From an uncultured Mycoplasmatota bacterium (GTDB lineage Bacteria; Bacillota_I; Bacilli_A; RF39; UBA660), in NCBI GenBank assembly GCA_900551455.1, contig URVV01000005.1, forward strand, positions 12,057 to 76,056: 64,000 nucleotides of DNA. Direction: 5' to 3'. The notes below the pieces were generated by a model that was not told the DNA's origin, did no database searches, and worked only from the letters and a program-made list of their open reading frames with translations. Made by a program: the position numbers and the translations under genes. The first letter of the stretch is position 1. Each line of letters starts with the position of its first letter. Positions 52,538 through 60,221 of the stretch are shown here, in pieces.

Positions 52538-53431
52538 ATGGAATTTATATTAATAGGTATTATCCTTATCTTTGTTATGACATATAGAAACAGTTCAGGA
52601 GAAGGAATTTATAAATTTGTAAAAGAACAAGCCACAGTTGCCTATGATCAATATGCTCCATATTCCTATAAAGCAATGCGTGAAAAAATAAAAGAACTAG
52701 GATTAGAATATACACCAAGACAATATACTATTCAAGTAGTTCTATTTGCTGGTATTGCCGGAGCAATTGGATACTTATATTTTTATAATTTAATTGTCGC
52801 CATCGTCTATGCCATCATTGCTGTATCCATAATTCCATATCTTGCATATTTAAGATGCAAACGACAATATAGTGAGTTTATCTTTGAACAAGTACAAGTA
52901 TATACCACTAATACAATAATGGAGTTTGCTACTACCCAATCATTCGTAAAATCATTAGAAGGAGTAGTAGAATCCGGAGTTCTTGAAGATCCTGTTTTAT
53001 CTGATGTCAAAACAATGATAGCCTTATCATACGAAAAAGGCGATGTAGCTGATTCAATTAATTATATGAATTCCAAATATCCATATTATATGGTAAAAAA
53101 TATGCATCAACTATTCCTTCAAGTAACCAAAGAAGGTGCTAAAAACACTGAAGAAACATTTGACAATATGCTAAATGATATCGATATTCTTGTTGAAGGA
53201 GTATATCGTGACAGGAGTGATAGAAAACAATTTCATAGCCAATTCCTAATATTTGGATTAATTCTATATACTCTAATAATGCTAATCCAATTAATACTAG
53301 GAGTTGATGAATATATCAATATGTTGGATGATACTATTATGAAAATTTTAGTCCATCTAGTAGTCATTATAAACAGTTACTTCTTACTTAAAGGAGAAAA
53401 ATACTACAATGAGAATGTGGGGGCTGAATAA
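52538..53431 (+). CDS. tadB: Tad inner-membrane platform protein TadB
   Basis: A 297-residue protein of the type II secretion F (GspF) superfamily: an N-terminal segment (about 1-16), a second membrane pair (about 66-105), a cytoplasmic helical domain with FVKSLEGVVESGVLEDPVLS, and two C-terminal segments. The T2SF-like pattern with two copies in adjacent genes (TadB and TadC) is diagnostic of Tad systems. Its last base is shared with the start of tadC (AATG). Confidence 0.82.
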   Translation: MEFILIGIILIFVMTYRNSSGEGIYKFVKEQATVAYDQYAPYSYKAMREKIKELGLEYTPRQYTIQVVLFAGIAGAIGYLYFYNLIVAIVYAIIAVSIIPYLAYLRCKRQYSEFIFEQVQVYTTNTIMEFATTQSFVKSLEGVVESGVLEDPVLSDVKTMIALSYEKGDVADSINYMNSKYPYYMVKNMHQLFLQVTKEGAKNTEETFDNMLNDIDILVEGVYRDRSDRKQFHSQFLIFGLILYTLIMLIQLILGVDEYINMLDDTIMKILVHLVVIINSYFLLKGEKYYNENVGAE

Positions 53432-54222
53432 TGTATATAGAAATATTATTAGTTGGAGTAATTGTTTTCTTTCTATTAATTTATAACGGTTCAATTAGTA
53501 CCAGTAAATTTTTTGGAGAAAACAAAGGTATGTTTGAAATGCTCCAAGAAAAAGATTATGAATTTTTATTAAGAGCAAAATATGGCGAAAGAGTCTACGA
53601 TGTTTCCCAAGTTTTTAGAAAAAGAGTAATGAAAGGCTTAATAGCTATGATACTAGTCCTTTTCATCTTCATAGCTAATCTAAAAATACTCTACATCTTA
53701 TTAGCCGTAATAATCGGATATATCGTTTTCAAAATTCAATATTTTGATTTAAAAAAATTTTACAAAAAACATTTAAATACCATTGACTCATTATTACCAT
53801 ATTACTTAAAAAGCCTAGAAATACTAGTTCAACACTACACGGTACCTGTAGCATTAGCCAGATCAATTGATGATGCTCCAGAAGTATTTAAACCAGGATT
53901 AAGAGAATTAGTAGCTAAAATAGATGCCGGAGATTCTACCGTAGACCCATATATGGATTTTGCAAACCAATATCCAGTAAGAGATTCAATGCGTATGATG
54001 AGATTATTATACCGTTTAAGCTTAGGAGAACAAGACAAAAAGCACGAACAAATGCTATCATTCTCTAAAACAGTCTCATCTCTTCAATTGAAAGCCAGAG
54101 AACAAAAATATAAAGCCCGCTTAAACACTATGGAAAGTCAAACTATGAAAATGTTAGTATGCACCGGTGGAGCAGCCCTAATCATTATGTTAATCGCATC
54201 ATTCTCAATGCTTGGTGCCTAA
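53431..54222 (+). CDS. tadC: Tad inner-membrane platform protein TadC
   Basis: A 263-residue T2SF-family protein: an N-terminal segment (1-16), two segments (about 70-103) and a C-terminal one (about 240-262), with the helical stretch LVQHYTVPVALARSIDDAPE and the second T2SF segment LRLKAREQKYKARLNTMES-like motifs (KAREQKYKARLNTMESQTMK). It starts at the last base of tadB and likely forms a complex with TadB and CpaF. Confidence 0.8.
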   Translation: MYIEILLVGVIVFFLLIYNGSISTSKFFGENKGMFEMLQEKDYEFLLRAKYGERVYDVSQVFRKRVMKGLIAMILVLFIFIANLKILYILLAVIIGYIVFKIQYFDLKKFYKKHLNTIDSLLPYYLKSLEILVQHYTVPVALARSIDDAPEVFKPGLRELVAKIDAGDSTVDPYMDFANQYPVRDSMRMMRLLYRLSLGEQDKKHEQMLSFSKTVSSLQLKAREQKYKARLNTMESQTMKMLVCTGGAALIIMLIASFSMLGA

Positions 54223-54267
54223 TAAATATAAAAAAATTAGTAAATAATAGAAAAATACCAAAATACG

Positions 54268-54276
54268 TGTTATAAT
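54268..54276 (+). promoter_or_regulatory. Extended -10 promoter in front of the pilin gene
   Basis: TGT followed by a perfect TATAAT, 31 bases before the pilin start. The -35 region (about 54248-54253) is poor. An internal promoter would allow high pilin levels. Confidence 0.55.
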
Positions 54277-54307
54277 TAAATCAAATATAGTGAGGGAGGT
54301 GAAACGG

Positions 54308-54484
54308 ATGAAAGAAGCAACAGGAGAAGTTTCAATGACAGTAATAACATTAGTAGCTATTGCAGTAATCGGAGGTATTTTAGTAGCGTTTTGGCCACAA
54401 ATAAGAAATAAAATAGGAAGTTTATGGGGTTCAAATGTAACTTGCCCTGAAGGAACTACTATGGTAAATGGAACTTGTCAATAA
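54308..54484 (+). CDS. Flp-like major pilin candidate
   Basis: A 58-residue protein: a leader MKEATG, then a hydrophobic helix EVSMTVITLVAIAVIGGILV (about residues 7-26), FWPQIRNKIGSLWGS and a C-terminal loop closed by two cysteines (VTCPEGTTMVNGTCQ). Size and layout match Flp pilins (about 50-80 residues). The predicted cleavage Gly6-Glu7 is not the classic G-x4-E motif. The ATG at 54308 follows GGGAGGTGAAACGG; the longer form overlaps that site. No prepilin peptidase gene occurs in the window. Confidence 0.68.
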   Translation: MKEATGEVSMTVITLVAIAVIGGILVAFWPQIRNKIGSLWGSNVTCPEGTTMVNGTCQ

Positions 54485-54524
54485 TATATTTTTGTAGGAA
54501 TAATAGTAAAGAGGGTGATTACCA

Positions 54525-55010
54525 ATGAGAGATGCTTTTGGTGGTGCATTTATGATAAAATTATTTTTAGTATTTATACTAATATATGTATGTTTTATTG
54601 CTTTAGCATTAAACTATGCCAAGGCTTTTAAAGTAAAAAATAAAATAATTGATTATCTAGAAACTAACGAGATAATTTTAGAAAGTAACACCCCCGCCTA
54701 CATAAAAAGTGCTATGGAAGAATTTATTGACAATGAACTAATTAAAGGAATGAGTTACTACGGAAATGTAAAATGTACAAACGACACCAAAGAAGTTTAT
54801 TGCAGTAGAGGAATTCGTATAACAAATGAAGTAACACCAGATACTCAAAAAAACGTTTCTGGAGTTTATTATAAAGTTCAAACAAGTTTTGGTTGGCAGT
54901 TTAAAGCCCTAAATTTATTATTTGAACTAAATGGTAACAATAACAGTCAACCAGTAATGTATGGCAATTGGATAATATCTGGAGAAACAAGATTAATAGT
55001 AAGAAATTAG
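54525..55010 (+). CDS. Pseudopilin-like protein A
   Basis: A 161-residue protein beginning MRDAFGGAFMIKLFLVFIL with a short leader ending in Gly-Gly, a hydrophobic helix (about residues 9-30) and an extracytoplasmic domain with two cysteines (VKCTNDTKEVYC). The beginning and the end (YGNWIISGETRLIVRN) match the next gene, which is a paralogue. Likely minor pilin or TadE-type assembly factor cut by a prepilin peptidase at Gly6 or Gly7. Start follows AGAGGGTGATTACC. Confidence 0.6.
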   Translation: MRDAFGGAFMIKLFLVFILIYVCFIALALNYAKAFKVKNKIIDYLETNEIILESNTPAYIKSAMEEFIDNELIKGMSYYGNVKCTNDTKEVYCSRGIRITNEVTPDTQKNVSGVYYKVQTSFGWQFKALNLLFELNGNNNSQPVMYGNWIISGETRLIVRN

Positions 55011-55019
55011 GTGATATAA

Positions 55020-55496
55020 ATGAGAGATGCTTTTGGTGGCGAATTTATGATAAGACTATTTTTAGTATTTATATTCATATACATAATGTTTTCAGCCGTA
55101 TCATTAAACTACGCCAAAGCATTTAGATTAAAAAATAGTGTCATCGATTATCTTGAAAAAAATGAAATATTAGACATTAAAAATATTGACTGTGAAGGTC
55201 AATTATCACAAATAATTACCAATAAACAATACAATAAAACTTGTAAAAACGGTAACGGACTTGTAGGTAACAACGACGTATCAACAAGTTACTGTTGTAA
55301 CGGAGTAATTATCACAAAAGATACCACGAAAAGTAATAATAATGTAAACTATTATCAAGTAAAAACCTATGCTGACTGGAATCTTGGTGGCTTAAATATG
55401 CTCCTAGCCCTAGGAGGCAAAGACCAAAATTCAGAAGAACCAGTATATGGTACGTGGATGATAAGTGGCGAAGCCAAAATAATAAAAAGAAAATAA
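55020..55496 (+). CDS. Pseudopilin-like protein B
   Basis: A 158-residue paralogue of protein A: MRDAFGGEFMIRLFLVFIF at the start, LNYAKAFRLKNSVIDYLEKN after the helix and YGTWMISGEAKIIKRK at the end. The middle (about 60-115) has diverged and holds more cysteines, including a CC pair (SYCCNG). The FGG-E arrangement is closer to a prepilin cleavage site with Glu near +1. Tandem duplication is evident. Start follows AGGTGATATAA. Confidence 0.6.
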   Translation: MRDAFGGEFMIRLFLVFIFIYIMFSAVSLNYAKAFRLKNSVIDYLEKNEILDIKNIDCEGQLSQIITNKQYNKTCKNGNGLVGNNDVSTSYCCNGVIITKDTTKSNNNVNYYQVKTYADWNLGGLNMLLALGGKDQNSEEPVYGTWMISGEAKIIKRK

Positions 55497-55511
55497 GAAA
55501 GAGGTTAATTT

Positions 55512-56447
55512 ATGAATGTTATCGTATCAAATAAAAATCAAGGATTATTAAGTAGTCTAGATATAGATGTTATAAAGTCTATCAACGGTGAATTTACCGC
55601 TGATGAAATAATCAGCACATTCTCCAATTTCTTTTTTAACCGTATGTTTCTAGATATTACAGCAATTAAAGATTATATGAATATAAACAATATTCAAAAA
55701 CTATCTATGAACCTAGAAATGGAAAAAGTTATCCTCCTACTTGATAATCAACTAATGCATAATAACAATTATCTATCAAAATTAATTAGTATGGGAATAT
55801 ATAATTTTGCCAACAATAAAGAATCACTAATGTATTTGTATAATCACCCTAATACATATAAAGATGTTGCCCATATCCACCAACTAAATGGCATTCCTAA
55901 TATTAATACCACAACTCAAAACAGTGACCAAGAAAAGTTAACAAGAACTGCTAAAGTAATAGGATTTAAAAACTGTACAACCGGTGCCGGAGCAACCACC
56001 TTAATATATATGCTAATGAAAGTCCTATCAGAAAAAGATTATGTCGTAGCCCTTGAAGTAAACAAAAATGATTTCGGATTCTTTAATGAAAAAAATATGT
56101 ATTCTGTAAATGCCAATAATTTAGAAGCTGCTATTAACCGTTTTGGAACAGCTAACCTAATTTTAGTAGACTTAAATAATGCCAATAGTGAAATATGTGA
56201 TGATGTTATCTATTTAATGGAACCAAGTACCATCAAACTAAACAAAATGATGTTAATAAACAAAGACATTTTTGATAAACTATATGGTAAGAAAATTGTT
56301 TTAAACAAAAGTCTTTTAACTGAAAAAGAAGTAAGCGATTTTGAATATGAATCACACGCTAGAGTATTATACAATATGCCTCCATTAAATGACCACAAAG
56401 ACAATACTGAAGTAATCAATTCATTAATCGAAAAAATAGAAATTTAA
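55512..56447 (+). CDS. TadZ/CpaE-like protein with degenerate Walker A
   Basis: A 311-residue protein. The N-terminal half (about 1-115) resembles the atypical receiver-type domain of TadZ/CpaE, and the second half (about 145-311) a MinD/ParA-type fold. The P-loop is KNCTTGAGATTLIYML: the GxGK-S/T lysine is replaced by Ala, so ATP hydrolysis is doubtful. Strand regions VVALEVNKND and ANLILVDLNNAN match the Walker A-prime and B strands of the family. TadZ marks the pole for pilus assembly. It closes the locus and is followed by a terminator. Confidence 0.65.
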   Translation: MNVIVSNKNQGLLSSLDIDVIKSINGEFTADEIISTFSNFFFNRMFLDITAIKDYMNINNIQKLSMNLEMEKVILLLDNQLMHNNNYLSKLISMGIYNFANNKESLMYLYNHPNTYKDVAHIHQLNGIPNINTTTQNSDQEKLTRTAKVIGFKNCTTGAGATTLIYMLMKVLSEKDYVVALEVNKNDFGFFNEKNMYSVNANNLEAAINRFGTANLILVDLNNANSEICDDVIYLMEPSTIKLNKMMLINKDIFDKLYGKKIVLNKSLLTEKEVSDFEYESHARVLYNMPPLNDHKDNTEVINSLIEKIEI

Positions 56448-56470
56448 GCCCCTTAATAAAGGCTTTTTTT
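56446..56470 (+). terminator. Terminator of the pilus locus
   Basis: AAGCC-loop-GGCTT followed by TTTTT. Confidence 0.7.
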
Positions 56471-56596
56471 ATTATATAGAAAACTATCTATAAAAAATTC
56501 AATCCCCCAACTTATATATTTTAAGTAACAAACACTTATTACATTTTCTTATTCATAAAGTTTAAAATATTCCCCAAACAAAATTAAATAAACTTC

Positions 56597-56625
56597 TTCA
56601 CTACCATAAAAAAATATGTTAAAAT
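56597..56625 (+). promoter_or_regulatory. Promoter of rlmH
   Basis: TTCACT and TAAAAT with a 17-base spacer and a TG extension, 33 bases before rlmH. The remaining gap 56471-56596 holds nothing recognisable. Confidence 0.5.
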
Positions 56626-56658
56626 AATGAAAGTATTATTAAAGAAAGGGAATTTTAT

Positions 56659-57093
56659 ATGATAAAGATTATCAGTATCGGCAAAATAAAAGAAAAATAT
56701 CTAAAAGATGGAATTGAAGACTATCTAAAAAGAATTACAAAATATCATAAAATTAATTTAATTGAACTACCAGACAGTAACATTGACTCTGAAGGGAATG
56801 AAATAATAAAATATCTAAACAATAAGGATTATATAATATCACTTGCTATCGAAGGAACAAATCTCTCATCCGAAGAACTATCAAAAAAAATTGACAATAT
56901 CTTTATTACTAATCCTAATATTACCTTTATAATTGGTGGTTCAAATGGCATCAGGGAAGATATTAAAAAAAGATCAAATTACCTTTTATCATTCTCAAAA
57001 ATGACATTTCCCCACGGATTATTTAGATTAATTCTTTTAGAACAAATATATCGTAGTTTCAAAATATTAAATAACGAAACATATCATAAGTAG
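56659..57093 (+). CDS. rlmH: 23S rRNA (pseudouridine-1915-N3)-methyltransferase
   Basis: RlmH methylates pseudouridine 1915 of 23S rRNA in the 70S ribosome. The 144-residue SPOUT-class protein begins IKIISIGKIKEKYLKDGIEDYLKR, contains FIIGGSNGIREDIK and ends with SFSKMTFPHGLFRLILLEQI and YRSFKILNNETYHK. It is slightly shorter than the usual 155-159 residues. The C-terminal YH of the active site is present. A single base gap of eight separates it from dusB. Confidence 0.93.
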   Translation: MIKIISIGKIKEKYLKDGIEDYLKRITKYHKINLIELPDSNIDSEGNEIIKYLNNKDYIISLAIEGTNLSSEELSKKIDNIFITNPNITFIIGGSNGIREDIKKRSNYLLSFSKMTFPHGLFRLILLEQIYRSFKILNNETYHK

Positions 57094-57101
57094 GTGAAAA
57101 A

Positions 57102-58079
57102 ATGAAAATAGGAAATATAAATCTAACTGGAAAAGTTATATTAGCTCCAATGGCTGGAGTATGTAACAGTGCCTTTAGAGTAATTTGCAAAGAAATGGGC
57201 TGTGCTCTTGTATGTGCCGAAATGGTCTCAGATAAAGGAATGGTTTATAACAGTAAAAAAACCAAAGAAATGCTCTATTTTGAAGAGATAGAAAGACCAA
57301 TTTCCCAACAGATATTTGGTAGTGATAAAGAAACCTTTGTAAAAGCTGCCACTATGGTATATGAAATAATGCATCCAGATATTATAGATATCAATATGGG
57401 TTGCCCCGTACCCAAAGTTGCCATCAGATCACAGTCTGGTGCAGCTCTATTAAAAAATCCCCAATTAATCTATGATATTGTCTCATCAGTTGTCTCTGCT
57501 GTCCCTGTTCCCGTAACTGTAAAAATAAGAAGCGGTTGGGATGCCAATTCAATTAATGCCGTCGAAGTAGCTAAAATATGCGAATCAGCCGGAGCAAGTG
57601 CCATCACAGTACACCCACGAACAAGAAGTCAACTATATAGTGGCAAAGCCGATTTAGATATTATCAAACAAGTAAAAGAAAATCTCTCTATACCCGTTAT
57701 TGGAAATGGTGACATTGTAGATATTGAATCAGCAAAACATATGCTAGAATATACCAAATGTGATGCTATTATGATAGGTAGAGGTGTATTAGGAAATCCT
57801 TGGTTAATCAAAGAAATTGATACATATTTAAAAACAGGAAAAATCATTCCTAAACCTACCTATAAAGAAAGAATTAATATGTGTTATCATCACCTAAATT
57901 ACTTATTAAAATTCAAATGTGAAAGAGTAGCTATTCTTGAAATGCGTTCTCACATTGCTTGGTATATTAAAGGTCTTCCATACCATAAAGAAGTCCAAAA
58001 CCAAGTATTTAAAGCAAAAAATAAAGAAGAAATAACACAAATACTTGATAATTACCAAAAAAGATTATATAATGAGTAA
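57102..58079 (+). CDS. dusB: tRNA-dihydrouridine synthase
   Basis: FMN-dependent reductase of uridine in the tRNA D-loop. The 325-residue TIM-barrel protein has VILAPMAGVCNSAFRVICK, INMGCPVPKVAIRSQSGAALL with the catalytic Cys, VTVKIRSGWD, ITVHPRTRSQLYSG and IGNGDIV plus AIMIGRGVLGNPWL. The protein fits the DusB group of Firmicutes, where dusB also lies upstream of lysS. Start follows AGTAGGTGAAAAA. Confidence 0.92.
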   Translation: MKIGNINLTGKVILAPMAGVCNSAFRVICKEMGCALVCAEMVSDKGMVYNSKKTKEMLYFEEIERPISQQIFGSDKETFVKAATMVYEIMHPDIIDINMGCPVPKVAIRSQSGAALLKNPQLIYDIVSSVVSAVPVPVTVKIRSGWDANSINAVEVAKICESAGASAITVHPRTRSQLYSGKADLDIIKQVKENLSIPVIGNGDIVDIESAKHMLEYTKCDAIMIGRGVLGNPWLIKEIDTYLKTGKIIPKPTYKERINMCYHHLNYLLKFKCERVAILEMRSHIAWYIKGLPYHKEVQNQVFKAKNKEEITQILDNYQKRLYNE

Positions 58080-58092
58080 AAGAGGGATAAAT

Positions 58093-58683
58093 ATGAATGC
58101 AACATTTTTTGAAAGAATCGGAGCATACTTAATTGATGCAATTTTAATCGGAGTTATCGCTTCATTAATCTGTACTACCATTCCAAATAATACAGAAGAT
58201 CTAACAAAAGAAATGGAAGAACTAAGTGAAAAAATGACTCAAAACGAAATAACCGCTCAAGAATATTTTGAAGGATATAAAGAGTTAATCTACAAACAAC
58301 AAAAAAGTAACGTTCTAGAAAATACCGTAAACGTTATTTTAACTCTTGGTTATTTTGTAGTATTTCAATATATGAATAAAGGACAAACAATTGGTAAAAA
58401 ACTATTAAGAATTAAAGTAGTAGATAAAGATACCGAAAAGCCTACGACAGTTTTAAAAGGTCTATTAAGATCAATATTCACACTAAGTATAGCATCTGCT
58501 ACTCTAAACATCCTATTTATTTTCATCTTTAACAAAGATAGTTACATAATAGGATACCTAATTACTACAATGATAGAATTATTATTTGTATTTATTACTA
58601 TTATCTTTATCGTATATCGTAAAGATAGAAGAGGCCTACACGATATAATGGCCAATACCAAAGTTATAAGAGAAGGAAAGTGA
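58093..58683 (+). CDS. RDD-family membrane protein (paralogue 2)
   Basis: A 196-residue RDD-domain protein with FFERIGAYLIDAILIG (Arg and Asp of the motif), the insert TEDLTKEMEELSEKMTQNEI of about 50 charged residues between membrane segments one and two, the signature MNKGQTIGKKLLRIKVV and the C-terminal YRKDRRGLHDIMANTKVI. The insert is shorter than in the 7432-8196 paralogue but of the same character. The start at 58093 follows AGAGGGATAAAT; the longer form begins inside dusB. It ends in TGA four bases before lysS, so the three genes form one unit. Confidence 0.8.
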   Translation: MNATFFERIGAYLIDAILIGVIASLICTTIPNNTEDLTKEMEELSEKMTQNEITAQEYFEGYKELIYKQQKSNVLENTVNVILTLGYFVVFQYMNKGQTIGKKLLRIKVVDKDTEKPTTVLKGLLRSIFTLSIASATLNILFIFIFNKDSYIIGYLITTMIELLFVFITIIFIVYRKDRRGLHDIMANTKVIREGK

Positions 58684-58687
58684 TAAA

Positions 58688-60172
58688 ATGGCAAGAGAAT
58701 TTACCGATCAAGAATTAGCCAGAAGAGAAAAAGCTAATAAATTAAGAGAAATGGGATTAGATCCATTTGGTAAAAGATTTGACAGAACAGCTTTTTGTAA
58801 CGATATAAAACAAAAATATCAAGATATTGACCACGATGCATTTGAAAATATTAATGATGAATATACTATTGCTGGAAGAATTATGTTTATAAGAAAAATG
58901 GGTAAAGCCTCATTCTTTACAATACAAGATAAAACAGGTCATATGCAAGTATATATATCAATCAATGACGTCGGCGAAGAAACATACAATCTCTTTAAAA
59001 CTGCTGACATTGGTGATATCGTCGGTGTTAAAGGAAAAGTAATGAAAACAAGAACCGGAGAAGTAACTCTAAAATGTATTGAGTATACTCATCTCGTAAA
59101 ATCACTACGTCCACTACCAGAAAAATTCCACGGTCTAACAGATATTGAAGAAAGATATCGTCGTCGCTATGTTGATTTAATTATGAATGAAGATGCTAAA
59201 AAAATAGCCTTTACAAGGCCAAAAATCATTCGCTGTATTCAAAACTTTATGGATAATCGAGGTTTTGTAGAAGTAGAAACTCCAGTTCTATCAACATTAT
59301 TAACGGGTGCTTCAGCACGACCATTTGAAACTCATCACAACGCTCAAGATTTAGATATGTATATGCGTATAGCCCTTGAATTACCACTAAAAAGATTATT
59401 AGTCGGAGGTATGGAGGCTGTATACGAAATTGGCCGTGTATTTAGAAACGAAGGTATGGATCCAAAGCACAATCCAGAATTTACACTAATGGAAGCCTAC
59501 CTTGCATATTCAAACCTAGAAGGAATGATGGAATTAACTGAAAGTATGTTTAAAACAATTGCCGAAAATGTATTTAATAAAAAAATCTTCAATTGGTCTG
59601 GATATGAAATTGACTTAGGCCAAGAATTTAAAAGAATAAGTATGACTGATGCGATTAAGGAAAAAACAGGCATTGACTTCAAAAAAGAAATGACTATTGA
59701 ACAAGCTCTTGAACTAGCCAAGGAACACAATATTGAAGTTGAAGCCCACCAACAAAGCGTAGGACACATCATCAATTTATTCTTTGAAAAATACGTTGAA
59801 GAAACATTGATACAACCAACATTCTTATATGGACATCCCGTAGAAATTTCTCCATTAACTAAGAGAAATCCTGAAGATCCAAGATTTGTTGATCGCTTTG
59901 AATTATTTATTGCTGGTAAAGAATTCGCCAATGCTTACACAGAATTAAATGATCCTATTGATCAACTAGAAAGATTTGTTGAGCAAATAAAAGAAAGAGA
60001 ATTAGGAAATGATGAAGCCAATGATATTGATATGGACTTTGTTGAAGCCCTAGAATATGGAATGCCTCCAGCCGGAGGAATTGGCTATGGAATAGACAGA
60101 ATGTGTATGTTATTTACAGAACAAGAATCAATAAGAGATGTAATTTTGTTCCCGCAAATGAAAAAAAGGTAA
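58688..60172 (+). CDS. lysS: Lysyl-tRNA synthetase (class II)
   Basis: A 494-residue class IIb synthetase with an OB-fold anticodon domain (about residues 50-140, GRIMFIRKMGKASFFTIQDK), motif 1 region FMDNRGFVEVETPVLST, motif 2 YEIGRVFRNEGMDPKHNPEF and motif 3 GGIGYGIDRMCMLF. The length is typical. It follows dusB and RDD, as in several Bacilli (dusB-yazB-lysS in Bacillus). No T-box is found in front of it. Start follows AGGAAAGTGATAAA. Confidence 0.96.
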   Translation: MAREFTDQELARREKANKLREMGLDPFGKRFDRTAFCNDIKQKYQDIDHDAFENINDEYTIAGRIMFIRKMGKASFFTIQDKTGHMQVYISINDVGEETYNLFKTADIGDIVGVKGKVMKTRTGEVTLKCIEYTHLVKSLRPLPEKFHGLTDIEERYRRRYVDLIMNEDAKKIAFTRPKIIRCIQNFMDNRGFVEVETPVLSTLLTGASARPFETHHNAQDLDMYMRIALELPLKRLLVGGMEAVYEIGRVFRNEGMDPKHNPEFTLMEAYLAYSNLEGMMELTESMFKTIAENVFNKKIFNWSGYEIDLGQEFKRISMTDAIKEKTGIDFKKEMTIEQALELAKEHNIEVEAHQQSVGHIINLFFEKYVEETLIQPTFLYGHPVEISPLTKRNPEDPRFVDRFELFIAGKEFANAYTELNDPIDQLERFVEQIKERELGNDEANDIDMDFVEALEYGMPPAGGIGYGIDRMCMLFTEQESIRDVILFPQMKKR

Positions 60173-60221
60173 TAAAAAAAAGAAGAAAGCGTGACTTTGT
60201 GATACTAAAAAGGAGGAAAAA

